Source: Eurosta solidaginis
Lineage: Eukaryota; Arthropoda; Insecta; Diptera; Tephritidae
Length of the DNA: 64,000 nucleotides
Direction of reading: 5' to 3'
Assembly: GCF_040869045.1 (NCBI RefSeq)
Contig: NC_090321.1
Location: forward strand, 129,757,689 to 129,821,688
The translations under genes were made by a program, and so were the position numbers. Below the pieces are notes generated by a model. It ran no database searches and had not been told where the DNA came from. It worked only from the letters and a program-made list of their open reading frames with translations. Below are positions 1-9,992 of the stretch, piece by piece (position 1 is the stretch's first letter; every line of letters starts with the position of its first letter).

Positions 1-359
1 TTTAAATAGGACTTGCAAAAAAAAAAAATAAATACTGTAAACTTTAAACTAAAACAAAAGTATGTACGAACAATTTCTTTTGAACTTGAAAAAAATTGAT
101 CTAATTTGTTGAAATGTGAAGTAAAATTTTTATGGAAAAAAGAAGTAGGAGGAAAATTAAAAATTTCATATTCGAAAAAAAAGGCTAAAATGCTAAAAAT
201 CTTAAATTAAACTTTTATAAGAAAAAAAAATTCAAGTAAATTGGAATGTTTAGGACACTTCTGTAAAATAGTCAATCAACTTCAGGCAGTTCACCTATCC
301 TCTAAAGAAAGCCCATAGAACATTTTAATAAGGTTTAAAAATTAACCATAACTATTAAA

Positions 360-578
360 ATGCAAAGAAACTCCTCAGATCTTCCCCTCTATTGGTGGGA
401 CGAAAATACCCGACACACTAGAGACTTACAAAAAGAGTTAGAAGGATTAAAGAAATTGTGGAAGATAATAGGTATGGAAAGGGAACCCAAAATTGAGGAT
501 ATTATAAACCCCACTATCAGGGAAGAGGAAATAATGCGTATGATTAGGAGAGTGTTCCCCGAAAATTCCAAATGTTAA
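360..578 (+). CDS. Hypothetical 72-residue ORF in copy A
   Basis: An open frame of 72 codons starts at an ATG. The product is charged, with an acidic and basic helical middle (residues 20-50) and no membrane segment or clear motif. I do not recognise it. No counterpart is visible at the same place in copy B, so it may be specific to this copy or a chance ORF. It lies about 220 bp upstream of the better-supported 90-residue ORF. Confidence 0.25.
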   Translation: MQRNSSDLPLYWWDENTRHTRDLQKELEGLKKLWKIIGMEREPKIEDIINPTIREEEIMRMIRRVFPENSKC

Positions 579-794
579 GTGGCATCAAACAAAAAAAAAT
601 ATATATATATATAAAAAGCCCGTTTAATACGAATAGATAAGTATATTTCCAAATATATTATAAACTACACTAAGAAAAATTTTTTTGCAATATTAAAATT
701 TTTTTTTTAAATATTTTTAATCAACAATATCCACAAAATAAAAAGTCATAAAACAAAATATCTAACTTCTTATTAAAATTAGAGAACTTTCAAG

Positions 795-1067
795 ATGTCT
801 TGGTGGACAAAAATAGCCCAAGGCATCGTGGTAGCCATATCTGGCTACGAGGTAGGTAAAGAAAGCTCTGAAAGAACTGATAACAAGATAATCAAGTATG
901 AGCCACCAACTAAGGTAAATACAGAAAATACTCCGAACATCCCAGATGTTTGGTTAGCAGTTATAGGTTGTGTATTCATGCTATTGATCATCACAATAGC
1001 TATGATGCTCAAAAACTATATGAAGCACAAATTTAGGCAGGTAAAACCCGCCACAACTCGTATCTAA
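795..1067 (+). CDS. Small single-pass membrane protein, 90 residues
   Basis: The ATG follows an A-rich leader. The product begins MSWWTKIAQG, has a short hydrophobic stretch at residues 10-18, a polar middle, a strong transmembrane segment at about residues 51-72 and a basic tail. A second copy at 9642 starts MAWWTKIALG and keeps the GYEVGKE, PDVWLAV and KNYMK motifs while differing at many third codon positions. That pattern suggests past selection on the protein. The family is unknown to me; it could be a viroporin-like or envelope-like accessory ORF of an LTR element, but that is inference. Confidence 0.5.
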   Translation: MSWWTKIAQGIVVAISGYEVGKESSERTDNKIIKYEPPTKVNTENTPNIPDVWLAVIGCVFMLLIITIAMMLKNYMKHKFRQVKPATTRI

Positions 1068-1163
1068 GAAACACCAGTTTTTGCAACCCATTACCTAAAC
1101 CAAACCCAAAGCTGAGGAAGAGCGATAAACAATTCAAATAAATCTCAAATAGTAAACCTAAAA

Positions 1164-1606
1164 ATGTCACAATCGACAGTAAAGGCAACCCTGCCTAAAG
1201 CGAACAGCAAATCAAAATTTCGCAAATTTCCTTTGATGGCTCCTGACAAAAATAGTCATGAAGCAATATAAAATTCTAGGACAGTGGAAATAGGCAAAAA
1301 CTAAGAACAAGAAAAATTTTAAAAACCAGCCCATAACAACAAAAAGAAAGGAATGAAGAAAAGTCACAAAGAGAACCTTTAAAAATATAAGTGAAGCGCT
1401 ATATAAATTTGCAGCAATAAGACATATCGCGCTCCTAAAATGGTAGCGTAAGAAATACAAGCAACCTGATTGTAGATGATAAAATTGACTTAGGACAATT
1501 ACTTATCAGGCTGTACACACGTTGTACAAAAGCCGCCAATCCAGGACTTGAAATTTTTAAGAAAAACACAGTTGTCCTGAGGGACAAATTGGTGAAAAAT
1601 AATTGA
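1164..1606 (+). pseudogene. Decayed coding stretches after the membrane ORF (gag-like?)
   Basis: Two open stretches follow the 90-residue ORF. The first (1164-1271) begins MSQSTVKATLPK and stops after 35 codons. The second (1439-1606) reads SNLIVDDKIDLGQLLIRLYT with no start codon and ends in KNN. Copy B keeps matching stretches near 9993 and 10290, the latter with a one-base loss. A Gag N-terminus is possible from position and composition, but no diagnostic motif is present. Confidence 0.35.
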
Positions 1607-2330
1607 ATATTTACTCGAGTAGGCAAATTTAAAATAATAAAAGTAGGTACCCAAATTCTCTAAGATCAAACAATTGCACAAACCCAAAAAGGTTGTGAAA
1701 GTGACAAATCCCGGTATAAAAATAAAAATAAATTCTTCTTGAAAGTAACGATGATTCTGTCTTGGTGGCCGCCGCAGAAATCACATGACAAATATTGCTG
1801 GAAAATAGGGAAATTATTAAAAATTTAAAGAAACGAAAATTTTTTTTTGCACCCACTGTACCTTCCATTTATCCATTAATAAACCCCTCCCCCCGCTCTT
1901 CCATCAGCAACCCCCTCTATTATATATACAATTTATTACAGATTTACCTAATTATGAAAAAAAATAAGGTCAAGTGAAAAAAAAAATTCTTTTTTCATTG
2001 AATAAAAATTAAATAAATACGATCATTTATTACCTAGGTCTCATAAGGTCATATCATATATATTATTTCTGTAAGGTCTTTTTGTGTTATTTCCTAATTT
2101 TCTGCTCTAATTTGGAACCAATATTAATAAATAAGGTATCGTTTTAAAGGTGGGAGTTAGCTCTACATGCAAAACCATGTTTTAATTAGCAGAGTGCTTT
2201 TGTTTAAGCGTATTTAATAAAAATAAATTATTTAAAATGAGCGATTGTGAATGCACAAAAAAATCAATTAGTACTGCAACGCTATTGTGACTGAACAATA
2301 TTAGGCAGTGATGAATATGGTGAATATCAG

Positions 2331-2415
2331 CCACTGCGAGCGCGCCATCTACACGTGAAATTTGAAATGCGAAATTAAAGGCAGTAGTGAACCAACCCAC
2401 TGCGAGCGCGCCATC
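2331..2415 (+). repeat. Pair of 19-bp direct repeats in the Helitron 5' region
   Basis: The 19-bp sequence CCACTGCGAGCGCGCCATC occurs at 2331-2349 and 2397-2415, with related flanks. The GC-rich pair stands out in AT-rich surroundings, upstream of the Rep start at 2620. Its role is unknown; it could be a 5' regulatory or Rep-recognition repeat. Confidence 0.6.
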
Positions 2416-2619
2416 AAGTTTTACACTTGAATATTGAAATTCAAACAGCTGTTTAGGCATATTTGTATAATGTTTTGTGGTCTCACAAGAGTATCTGATT
2501 TTATTCGTAATTGAAAATCTTTTTTATACACCTGTCATAAAATACATAATTGGTAAGTTCTAAAATGTGCATTTTTACATGAATTACATGTGCTCACATT
2601 TTGTTCATATTGTTAGATT

Positions 2620-3534
2620 ATGATGCCTAGGGCCACCTTAAATCCTTCAACTGAGCGAAGAAGACGTCAAGAAGGTAGAAGAAGTCGACCAAGTCAGCAA
2701 CGAAATATTCATCTAGCCCATGCAAGGCAAACAATGCGTAACCGCCGACAGGAACAAAGTGCTCAAATGGTAGTCCAGCGTAGGAGTGACTTGGTACCAT
2801 CATATATTTTAAAGTTAAGCAGCGACACAAATTCTAGGAGAATACAGGAAAAGCTTCCAAAAACTTATTGTTGCGCACGCCTCGGAATCATTCAAGAACC
2901 ACATAGCGTTGGACGTATGGATCAACAATGTATATTTTGTATGGCCAAACTATTTGCCAGTGAAGTTAGCGATGTCACAAAGGGAAGGTGAGTTTGCCAG
3001 AAATTTCTGTATGTGAAGAACTTAAAACTATAATCGAACGCAATGATTCTGTAACAAAAAACTATTTGGAAAACGTAAGAAAATTTAACAACGCTCTAGC
3101 ATTTGCATCAGTTCAAGTAAACTTTGTTAACATCCCTGGAAGAGGCTCCTTTTGTTTCAAGCTAAACGGTCAAGTATATCATAGAATTGGAGCTTTACAA
3201 CCACCTGAGGGCGAAACACCCTCATATGCTGGCCTCTTTATTTTAGACAATGATTATGCTCTGCAATATTGTACAAACCGAGAGAGCTGTTGCCAATTTC
3301 TTATGAACCAACTACAAACAATGCTTATAGCCTATAATCCGTATGCGAGTTTATTCAATTTTGTCAAAGATATGTCTAATAATATTGCTGATATGCAAAT
3401 ACAACTTACTACGGAAAATGCTTTCCATCCCGGAAGATATAATGCACCCACTGTATCTGAAGTTGCGGCAGTTTTTTTGGGTCAAGATGGCGTTCCACCA
3501 GGCATATTTGACTTTACAATTTCTTATAAGTCAG
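2620..3534 (+). pseudogene. Helitron Rep N-terminal region
   Basis: The frame from ATG 2620 has a basic N-terminus rich in Arg and Gln, then a zinc-binding type motif HSVGRMDQQCIFC, typical of the start of Helitron replication initiators. The second part (2988-3534) continues with VSLPEISVCEEL, a conserved block that normally follows a paired Cys in the same frame. Here the two parts are in different frames, so an indel lies near 2960. Helitron-like N-domain sequence follows (RGSFCFKLNGQVYHRIGALQ). The reading is then interrupted by a LINE fragment at about 3535. Confidence 0.8.
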
Positions 3535-3900
3535 ACGGATCTCTCCCTCAGATCCTACTATCCAAAACTTGCGGAAGAGGAACGCATACTCCCCAGGGAA
3601 ACGCGTGTCACTCTTGCTCAACTTCGTTCTGGATACTGTAACAGGTTAAACTCTTACCTATTCAGAATAAACCCCGACATACAAAATGTATTCCCCGCTT
3701 GCAACGTGTCCCCACATGACACCAACCATCTCTTCAATTGTAATGTGGAACCAACGCCTCCAACACCCCTTTCCTTATGGTCCATCCCTGTTGAAACGGC
3801 AAGTTTCCTTGGACTCCCGTTAGAGGATATTGATGACAATTTGTGATCGGTCGCGGCTATTAGGTGGGGCGAGCATTGCTACAACAAGAACAACAACAGT
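3535..3900 (+). mobile_element. 5'-truncated LINE 3' end inside the Helitron
   Basis: Translation in one frame gives PRETRVTLAQLRSGYC and then PACNVSPHDTNHLFNC, the C-terminal cysteine/histidine motif of jockey-clade LINE ORF2, ending at a TGA at 3844-3846. A short GC-rich 3' UTR with GCTACAACAA-type repeats follows. Only the last roughly 100 codons are present, as expected of 5' truncation. It interrupts the Helitron ORF between FDFTISYKSD and KISYLNPHSDPMCYPLLFP. Exact edges and the target duplication are not resolved. Confidence 0.75.
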
Positions 3901-3904
3901 AAAA

Positions 3905-4524
3905 TATCGTATCTGAATCCCCATTCAGATCCAATGTGCTATCCTCTGCTCTTTCCCTGTGGAGATGCAGGATGGAGACCAGGTATGCAACATGTCGACA
4001 TCCACGCAACTGCAATACGAACCGTTACTACTCAATTGCAATATTATTGTACCCGTTTAGCAATAAGAGGTGAATTTAGTATAATACAAGCTTCAGGCAA
4101 ATTATTTCAGCAATACAATGTAGACAGTTATGTCAAAGTGGAGGGCTCCAGAGTTGCATACATTAGGTCACATCAAAAAGATTTAAGAAACATAAACGTA
4201 AATGGTTACCCTCTTTACAGACGTCGTGAGAATTTTGTTACAGCAACTACTGAAAATCAGGAAATCGACAATCGCTGGATCGTACCGTATAATTCTTACC
4301 TAAGTCGAAAATATCAGGCCCACATTAATGTCGAGCATTGTTCCTCAATTAAATCTGTTAAGTATTTGTACAAATACGTTTATAAGAGTCATGACTGTGC
4401 TTCACTGAAATTGAGCATTAATTCTGACGGGCAAAGGGAAGTAAATGTAGACGAAGTTAATACATTCTTAGACTGTCGCTATGTTAGTCCTCCAGAGGCA
4501 ATGTGGCGACTTCATGAGCGCTAA
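3905..4524 (+). pseudogene. Helitron Rep region with the catalytic core deleted
   Basis: After the LINE, the Helitron frame resumes with YPLLFPCGDAGW. It later contains PLYRRR, WIVPYNSYLSRKYQAHINVE and SVKYLYKYVYK, all conserved in Helitron proteins. The HUH-bearing core that normally sits between the SYVKVEG region and the YRRR motif is absent; the sequence runs straight from DLRNINVNGY into PLYRRR near 4190-4210. That core holds the paired histidines, so the initiator cannot act as a nuclease. A TAA at 4522-4524 ends the frame, and the homology continues in the same frame beyond it. Confidence 0.8.
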
Positions 4525-4581
4525 CTCTTTCATCGTTCACATACTATTGAGCGACTACCAGTCCATTTACAAGAAGAACAG

Positions 4582-6648
4582 ATGATTTACTTCCGAGCTG
4601 GTCGCGAAGCTGAAACCAATATTAGCAAGGACTCCAAACTCATGGCGTTTTTCAAGCTTTGCAACGAAGAAGAGGACGCCTGTCAGTATTTATACCACGA
4701 AATTCCCGAACACTACGTATGGTCTAAAGGCAAATGGTGCATAAGGGCGAGAAACAGTAAGTGCATTGGTCGGATGTATACCGTAAATCCAATGGATTAT
4801 GAAAGGTATTTCCTTCGTCTTTTACTTCTCCATACCAAGGGACCAAAGACATACACGGAAATACGTACGGTAAATGATGTAGTCTATGATAGTTTTCAAG
4901 CAGCTGCGGAAAAATTGCATTTAGTAGGTAACAATGCTGAGTGGAAAGAATGTTTGCAGGAAGCTGTAACTTACCAAATGCCAACTCAGTTGAGATGGCT
5001 TTTTGCAATTATTTGCGTTTTCTGTTCACCAACCAGCATTTTGGAACTTTGGCTTATATTTCGTGATGCATTATCAGAGGACTACCAAAAACAACACCAG
5101 CGCGAAGAGTCCTACAATCTTGCTTTACTAGATTTAGAAAACATTTTTAAAATGCATGGTAGAACGTGTCAACACTTTTGCTTACCTCAACCAACTATAG
5201 TTGAACAGCCTAACATACTCTACAACGTTGGACAAGAACGTCAACATGGACAAGAAGCTTTTAGCAAACTGAATCAAGAGCAAACGTCAATAGTGGAAGA
5301 AGTCTTGAGTTCGGTTAGAAATGAATATCCAAACTGCTATTTCATTGACGGACCAGGTGGTTCAGGAAAAACGTTTATTTACACTACGCTATGTCACATC
5401 CTCCGAGGGGAAAATAAAGTGGTTTCACCAGTTGCATGGGCAGGCATTGCTGCGAATCTGGTACCTGGGGGATGAACTTCACATGCTCTTTTTAAGCTAC
5501 CTGTGCCTATTTTAGATACTTCAGTGTCATCTATGCGGCCAAACTCAAAAGAGGCACAGCTTTTACGCGAAACAGATTTATTTCTTTGGGACGATGTATC
5601 TATGGTACCTAAGGATGCAATAACCATTGTTGATAAGCTGTTGAAAGATATAACAAATGTGAATTTGCCATTTGGAGGAAAAATATTTGTATTTGGAGGT
5701 GATTTTAGACAAGTTCTTCCAGTTGTTAGACATGCCACCAGAACTTCAATTATTGAAAATTGCATTAAACGCTCACCGTTGTGGTCAAAGGTGAAAATTC
5801 GTAGATTAGTTCAAAATATGCGAGCCAATAATGACCCTGACTTTAAAAACTGGCTACTCAAACTGGGAAATGGTGACTTAGAAATCCAACATGAAATATC
5901 CGAAGATACTATTAAAATTCCACGACAATACTACGCTGATTATGATAACCTAATTGCTAAGGTTTACGGCACAAATGAAATAAATAACAGCAACATATCT
6001 AAGTTTTACTCAACAGCTATTTTATGTCCAAAAAATGACGAATGCTCGACTTTTAATGACTATATAGTTTCAAAACTATTGCCCGGGGATATTAAAGTTT
6101 ATCTAAGTTGCGATACAGTCGAAAACAATGAAAGTTATAATGCTCAGTGTTATCCAACTGAGTTTCTTAATTCTCTAAATCCTTTCGGCTTACCTTCACA
6201 TAAACTAATTTTGAAGAAAAATAAAATCATTATGTTGATTCGTAATCTTAATGCCAAAGAAGGACTTATAAATGGTGCCAGGATGGTCGTCAGTCATTTA
6301 GGCGAGAACGTAATAACTGTCAAATTAATTGATTCGGGAAAAATAGCTATCATACCGCGAGTTAAACTAACTCCCTCAGATCATACTGTACCCTTCCAGA
6401 TGACTAGAAAACAGTTTCCTTTAAAAGTCGCTTTCGCTATGACTATCAACAAAGCCCAAGTTCAAACATTTGATAAAGCCGGTTTATATTTACCTAGCCC
6501 AGTATTTTCACATGGCCAGTTATATGTGGCCTTTTCTAGAGTCAGGCGATTCGAAGATATCACTTTTTCAGCCCAAGCGACATTTAAGCAAAAAATTGAA
6601 AATGAATTTATTTTTACATCGAATATTGTATTTAAAGAAGTTTTCTAA
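4582..6648 (+). pseudogene. Helitron Pif1-like helicase domain
   Basis: This is the superfamily 1 (Pif1-type) helicase part of RepHel, normally unwinding DNA during rolling-circle transposition. Walker A GPGGSGKT is intact near 5350-5374. A stop codon at 5473-5475 interrupts the conserved GG-x-T-H segment. Downstream are LFLWDDVSM (Walker B), FGGDFRQVLPV, and near the end INKAQVQTFDKAGLYL and HGQLYVAFSRV. Most family members have Gly where Val is seen in AQVQTF. The frame is the same as at 3905-4524. ORF length after the stop is 381 codons. Confidence 0.9.
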
Positions 6649-6906
6649 AAAAATGTTAAGTTAATAAATACATGTACATATCGAACATAGCTAAAAACGT
6701 ATACATATATCTATTACTTGTGATTGGTGGTTTTGTGGTCATTAGGTCATATTTATAAAAAAAAAGCAATTGCCTTTTCTCAAATTTTCAGAAATTGATA
6801 TATGTAAGTTTGTATGAAGGAAACTTCAAATTTTGAGAAAAAGGTTTGAAAAATCCTGGACCTGGACTAAAAAAAGGTTTCAAACCATTTTTGTTTTTTT
6901 GTTTTT

Positions 6907-6934
6907 TGCGCAAGGCGCGCACGGGTCCACCTAG
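6907..6934 (+). other. Helitron 3' terminal hairpin and CTAG end
   Basis: TGCGC (6907-6911) and GCGCA (6917-6921) form a stem with a 5-nt loop, followed by nine bases and CTAG at 6931-6934, then a T of the host sequence. This is the standard Helitron 3' end (hairpin about ten bases before CTRR). Confidence 0.9.
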
Positions 6935-8160
6935 TTTTTACATATTAGGAAAGTATTGTACTTTAGCCCCAATAGATTAGAAAATATAAATAGCAATTTT
7001 TTTTTCTCTAACCCTAGGCAGATAAATAATAAAACTTATATACATAGAAAAATTTCGATAGGAAAATAATTTGCATAAGTTACTAAATAATAGTAGGATA
7101 AAAATGGTAGGAACTATAAAAATAATTTAGAAACTTGTAATAGAAGCAATAAATAAGGAATTAGTAGTCCATCTAAGATATCTCTTGGAAATAATCTAAA
7201 AATAAATATTCCAATCTACTCAGTAATAATTAGTATCTAAGCAATTGAAAACAAATATTTTTATTTCTGCTTCATATTTCCATATAAATATTAGAAAATA
7301 ATAAAAAAAAAAAACGGATTTTAGATGGATCGACACATTTAAAATCCGGCTATAAAATATATACAATAAATACAATAAGTAAAATAATCATTAAACTTAA
7401 AATTTTGAAAAAAAGGGATATGCATAATATGTAAACAATAAAAATATCAAGGTCAGCAAATCAGAAGCAAAGCAAACAACATCTTTCACTGCAATATCAA
7501 ATTACAGTAAAATATCAAAATCATTGAAAAACGACAAAGATTCTTATACAATTGTTCATAAAACAATTATAAGGCGGATGATGTAGCATTATGGGTCATA
7601 CCCACCTATGTAATACACTTGCGGCATTACGCGTCATGAACTTCTATGCCAAATACATTTTAGTAATAATCATATTACAATATTATACAACATAAATTAT
7701 TGAACTAACCCAGCGGTTAGCTAACATCAATGGAATGCCGAATATGAAACCCTTGTCCGTTCACAGCTAATAAATTCTGCTTATTATTTACATACAACCA
7801 ATAATGGGAATTAACCAAATACTTACATTGATCTGCTGACTTTGCAAGCATGCATACAAACCTACATGTATGCATAGCATTAACCAAATTACTCGCATTG
7901 ATCTGCTGACGTTGCAAGCAGGCATACAAATCTACATGTATGCAAGCATGCATACAAATCTACATGTATGCAAGCATGCATACAAATCTACATGTATATA
8001 AAGCATGTATACAAACCTACATGTATGCATACCCCATTACCAATGTACATATTTTTAGTTTATTAGTATTAAGATAATTATGAATGTATAGGTTAAGTAA
8101 ATAACTACAAAAGGGAAAGAATTTATTTAATAAAAAGGATTAATGTTTGACTACCAAACC
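6935..8160 (+). mobile_element. LTR-type element copy A, right part
   Basis: AT-rich sequence continues copy A after the Helitron. It matches copy B: the block near 7200 (ATTCCAATCTACTC) pairs with 11208 (ATTCCAATTTACTC), and the block near 7318-7355 pairs with 11285-11325. It ends in an LTR-like segment whose final part (about 8105-8145, AAAAGGGAAAG then AATAAAAA) resembles the LTR end of copy B. No coding sequence is seen at 6935-7700. Confidence 0.6.
7846..8030. repeat. Palindromic tandem repeat, about 28-bp unit
   Basis: Repeats of GCATACAAATCTACATGTAT and neighbours recur about five times between 7846 and 8030, each bounded by GCATACA and TGTATGC, so each unit can fold on itself. A longer duplication of about 75 bp, including the ATTGATCTGCTGAC motif, occurs at 7829 and 7895. 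The array lies in the U3-like part of the copy A LTR. Confidence 0.7.
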
Positions 8161-8380
8161 TTTCACATCTTTTATTCCAAACCAAATATTTCAGTTTGCT
8201 CGGGACTGGGATTTTTCCCAAATATTTGGTGAGATCGCATATAATGGTAACTGCGTATTCGTTTACATTTATTGATCTCGGTAATGGTCCGACCGTATCT
8301 ATCTGTACTATATCAAAAGCCTTTGGAAGTGTCTCCGTTATTGTCATTGGCTCTTTTATATGCTAATTTATTTTATTTTT
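8123..8380 (-). pseudogene. 412-like integrase core fragment
   Basis: The minus strand reads KEPMTITETLPKAFDIVQID followed by TVGPLP and VTIICDLTKYL, the first-Asp region of the retroviral-type integrase core as seen in 412/blood-type gypsy elements. Only about 60 codons are recognisable, and the frame fails on both sides. It lies between copy A and copy B and is antisense to their ORFs, so it is likely a remnant of another element. Confidence 0.65.
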
Positions 8381-8777
8381 CTGACAATGGATTCAGCTCT
8401 TTACGTATTTTCTTACGTCATTTTTCATGTTTAGCCAGCTATATTTCTGCTTGATCTTATTTGTACTTATGTACATGCCAGAATAGGTCTAACTTGAAAT
8501 GCATAAGCAAATGAATTTCACTTTCGACCACACACAAAATACTCGTAGCGACACAGTCATAGCTGCATAGTTAAGTTACATTGAACCCAGCGGGGAGCCA
8601 TATCCGTTTACAGTTGCTTAACCCATAAACATAACTGATCGACAGCGTCGGTTTGTCGGTGCGACCAAACATTATTACATAGTTAGGTAATAAGAATATT
8701 GTACTGAATAGGTATATAGAAATAGAATGTAGTTATTTTTAGTGTGCAAGTATTGTACAAACATTTTCTAATAGTAT
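8348..8777. other. No gene; LTR-like U3 remnant
   Basis: About 430 bp without a coding frame. The segment at 8580-8680 shares short blocks with 7700-7760 of copy A (CCCAGCGG, TCCGTT-CACAG-like), suggesting a related LTR U3. A TATAAAAG box follows at about 8793, inside the better-defined repeat. Confidence 0.4.
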
Positions 8778-8898
8778 TGTAAGAAAAATGCCTATAAAAG
8801 GGAAAGCATTTGTTAATAAAAATCAATCATGAATCTGATGTCTGCGCTGAATATTAGTGCCAGCAAAACCTATTTTGTTTTAATTTAACTGGCTTACA
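8778..8898 (+). repeat. LTR-like direct repeat, left copy (121 bp)
   Basis: The sequence begins TGTAAG and ends CTTACA, a 6-bp inverted terminal pair, and matches 11373-11492 closely. It contains CTATAAAAGGG near its start and AATAAAAATC, consistent with the promoter/R/U5 part of a short LTR. Immediately after it is TGGCGATCATGCCA, similar to a tRNA-Arg-type primer site (TGGCGACC...), repeated at 8945. TAGTAT precedes both copies, so the true LTR may extend further upstream with a divergent U3. Confidence 0.6.
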
Positions 8899-9641
8899 CT
8901 ACATGGCGATCATGCCATCACAATAAACCATATTAAATATTACATGGCGATCCTGCCAGTCTAGATCAATATTTGGCAAAACTGCTAAATATCTAGCTGA
9001 TTTAGAAGAACCTGTCAGCTCTCGATAATTAACTTTCTCGCGTCGCGTTAATAAACAAGCAGGATTTCCCTTCGATCCTACCATCCAGACGACAAAAAGA
9101 ATACAAATGAGGTTGGAATAGTTACAAATGGAGCCCTTTCGTTCGGATTTTTTGGCAAATATCACAGTGAAGAGGAATCACCAGAGGACAAATTAATTAC
9201 TACCATAAAAAGATCACTATGATGCATACAGAGGCAAGGATTCGGTAAAAACAGAAAATTAAGTATTGGTGACCAACTGGCAGCAAGCGAGCATAGAAGA
9301 AGTGGCATAAAATTTATCCGGTAAAAACAGAAATTAAGCATTGGTGACAAATAAATCAGGCAAACATGGCATAAAGAATAAATTTTTTTTTTTTAATATT
9401 GTATAAGTTGAAAAAAAATGCTAAACATTTTCCATTAAAAACAAAAATGTTACTATAATAGCGTTAAAAAAAAACCAGTAAAATGGAATAGATAGAATAA
9501 GGAATAAAATCAAAAATTTTATTAAAAAAAAAACAAGTAAAATGGAATGCATAGAATAAGGAATAAAATCAAAAATTTTATTAAAAATTATTTAGTTCCT
9601 TTCTCACAAAAGCATAAAAATAATTAAAGAAGATGTTTAAC

Positions 9642-9908
9642 ATGGCTTGGTGGACAAAGATTGCGCTAGGCATTATGATAGCCATAGCTGGCTACGAAGT
9701 AGGAAAGGAAAATTCCAAAACAGAGAACAAGATTGTTAAAATGAACCACCAACAGAAATAGATACAAATAACTCGTCAAGCGTTCCAGATGTTTGGTTAG
9801 CAGTTACAAATTGCGAATTCATGCTATTGACCATTGCAATAGCCATGATACTTAAAAACTATATGAAAATTAAATATAGGCAGTTGAAAATACTCCAGCA
9901 CGCATCTA
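9642..9908 (+). pseudogene. Frameshifted copy of the 90-residue membrane protein
   Basis: Starts MAWWTKIALGIMIAIAGYEV and aligns with the ORF at 795-1067. A one-base loss near 9738 shifts the frame; the downstream frame still encodes PDVWLAV and a hydrophobic segment and ends in KNYMKIK-like sequence. Divergence between the copies falls often at third positions (for example AAA/AAG, GAG/GAA). Confidence 0.65.
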
Positions 9909-9992
9909 ATACTCAAAGTAATCTAAACCCCTTTTAAAACCAAACCCAAAGCTGAGGAAGAGCAACAAATAAGAAAAATAATAACTCTAAAG

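Larger units (their letters stand above)
1..2038 (+). mobile_element. LTR-type element copy A, left part
   Basis: This AT-rich stretch is the left part of an element whose second copy lies at about 8778-11492. The two share a small membrane-protein ORF (795 here, 9642 there), the decayed coding stretches after it, and AT-rich sequence up to the CCTAGG at 2033-2038. The relic continues at 6935 after a Helitron insertion. No pol gene is seen, so it appears non-autonomous or internally deleted. The family is not named with certainty; short ORFs upstream of gag are known in 412/mdg1-type elements, which is only an analogy. Confidence 0.6.
2039..6934 (+). mobile_element. Helitron (RepHel type), defective
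   Basis: The element begins TCTCATAAGG and ends CTAG, with a 5-bp-stem hairpin 9 nt before the end. It encodes a decayed Rep/Pif1 helicase. The boundaries are supported by comparison with copy B: removing 2039-6934 joins CCTAGG to TTTTTA, matching CCTAGGTTTTAC near 10938 in copy B. No target duplication is expected or seen. The host dinucleotide is G^T rather than the usual A^T. Coding damage includes a frameshift near 2960, a LINE insertion (about 3535-3900), a missing Rep core and two stop codons. Confidence 0.9.

Noticed and set aside
3343..3846. Single 167-codon protein
   Set aside because: Only its C-terminal half is LINE sequence; the N-terminal half is an out-of-frame reading of the Helitron Rep.
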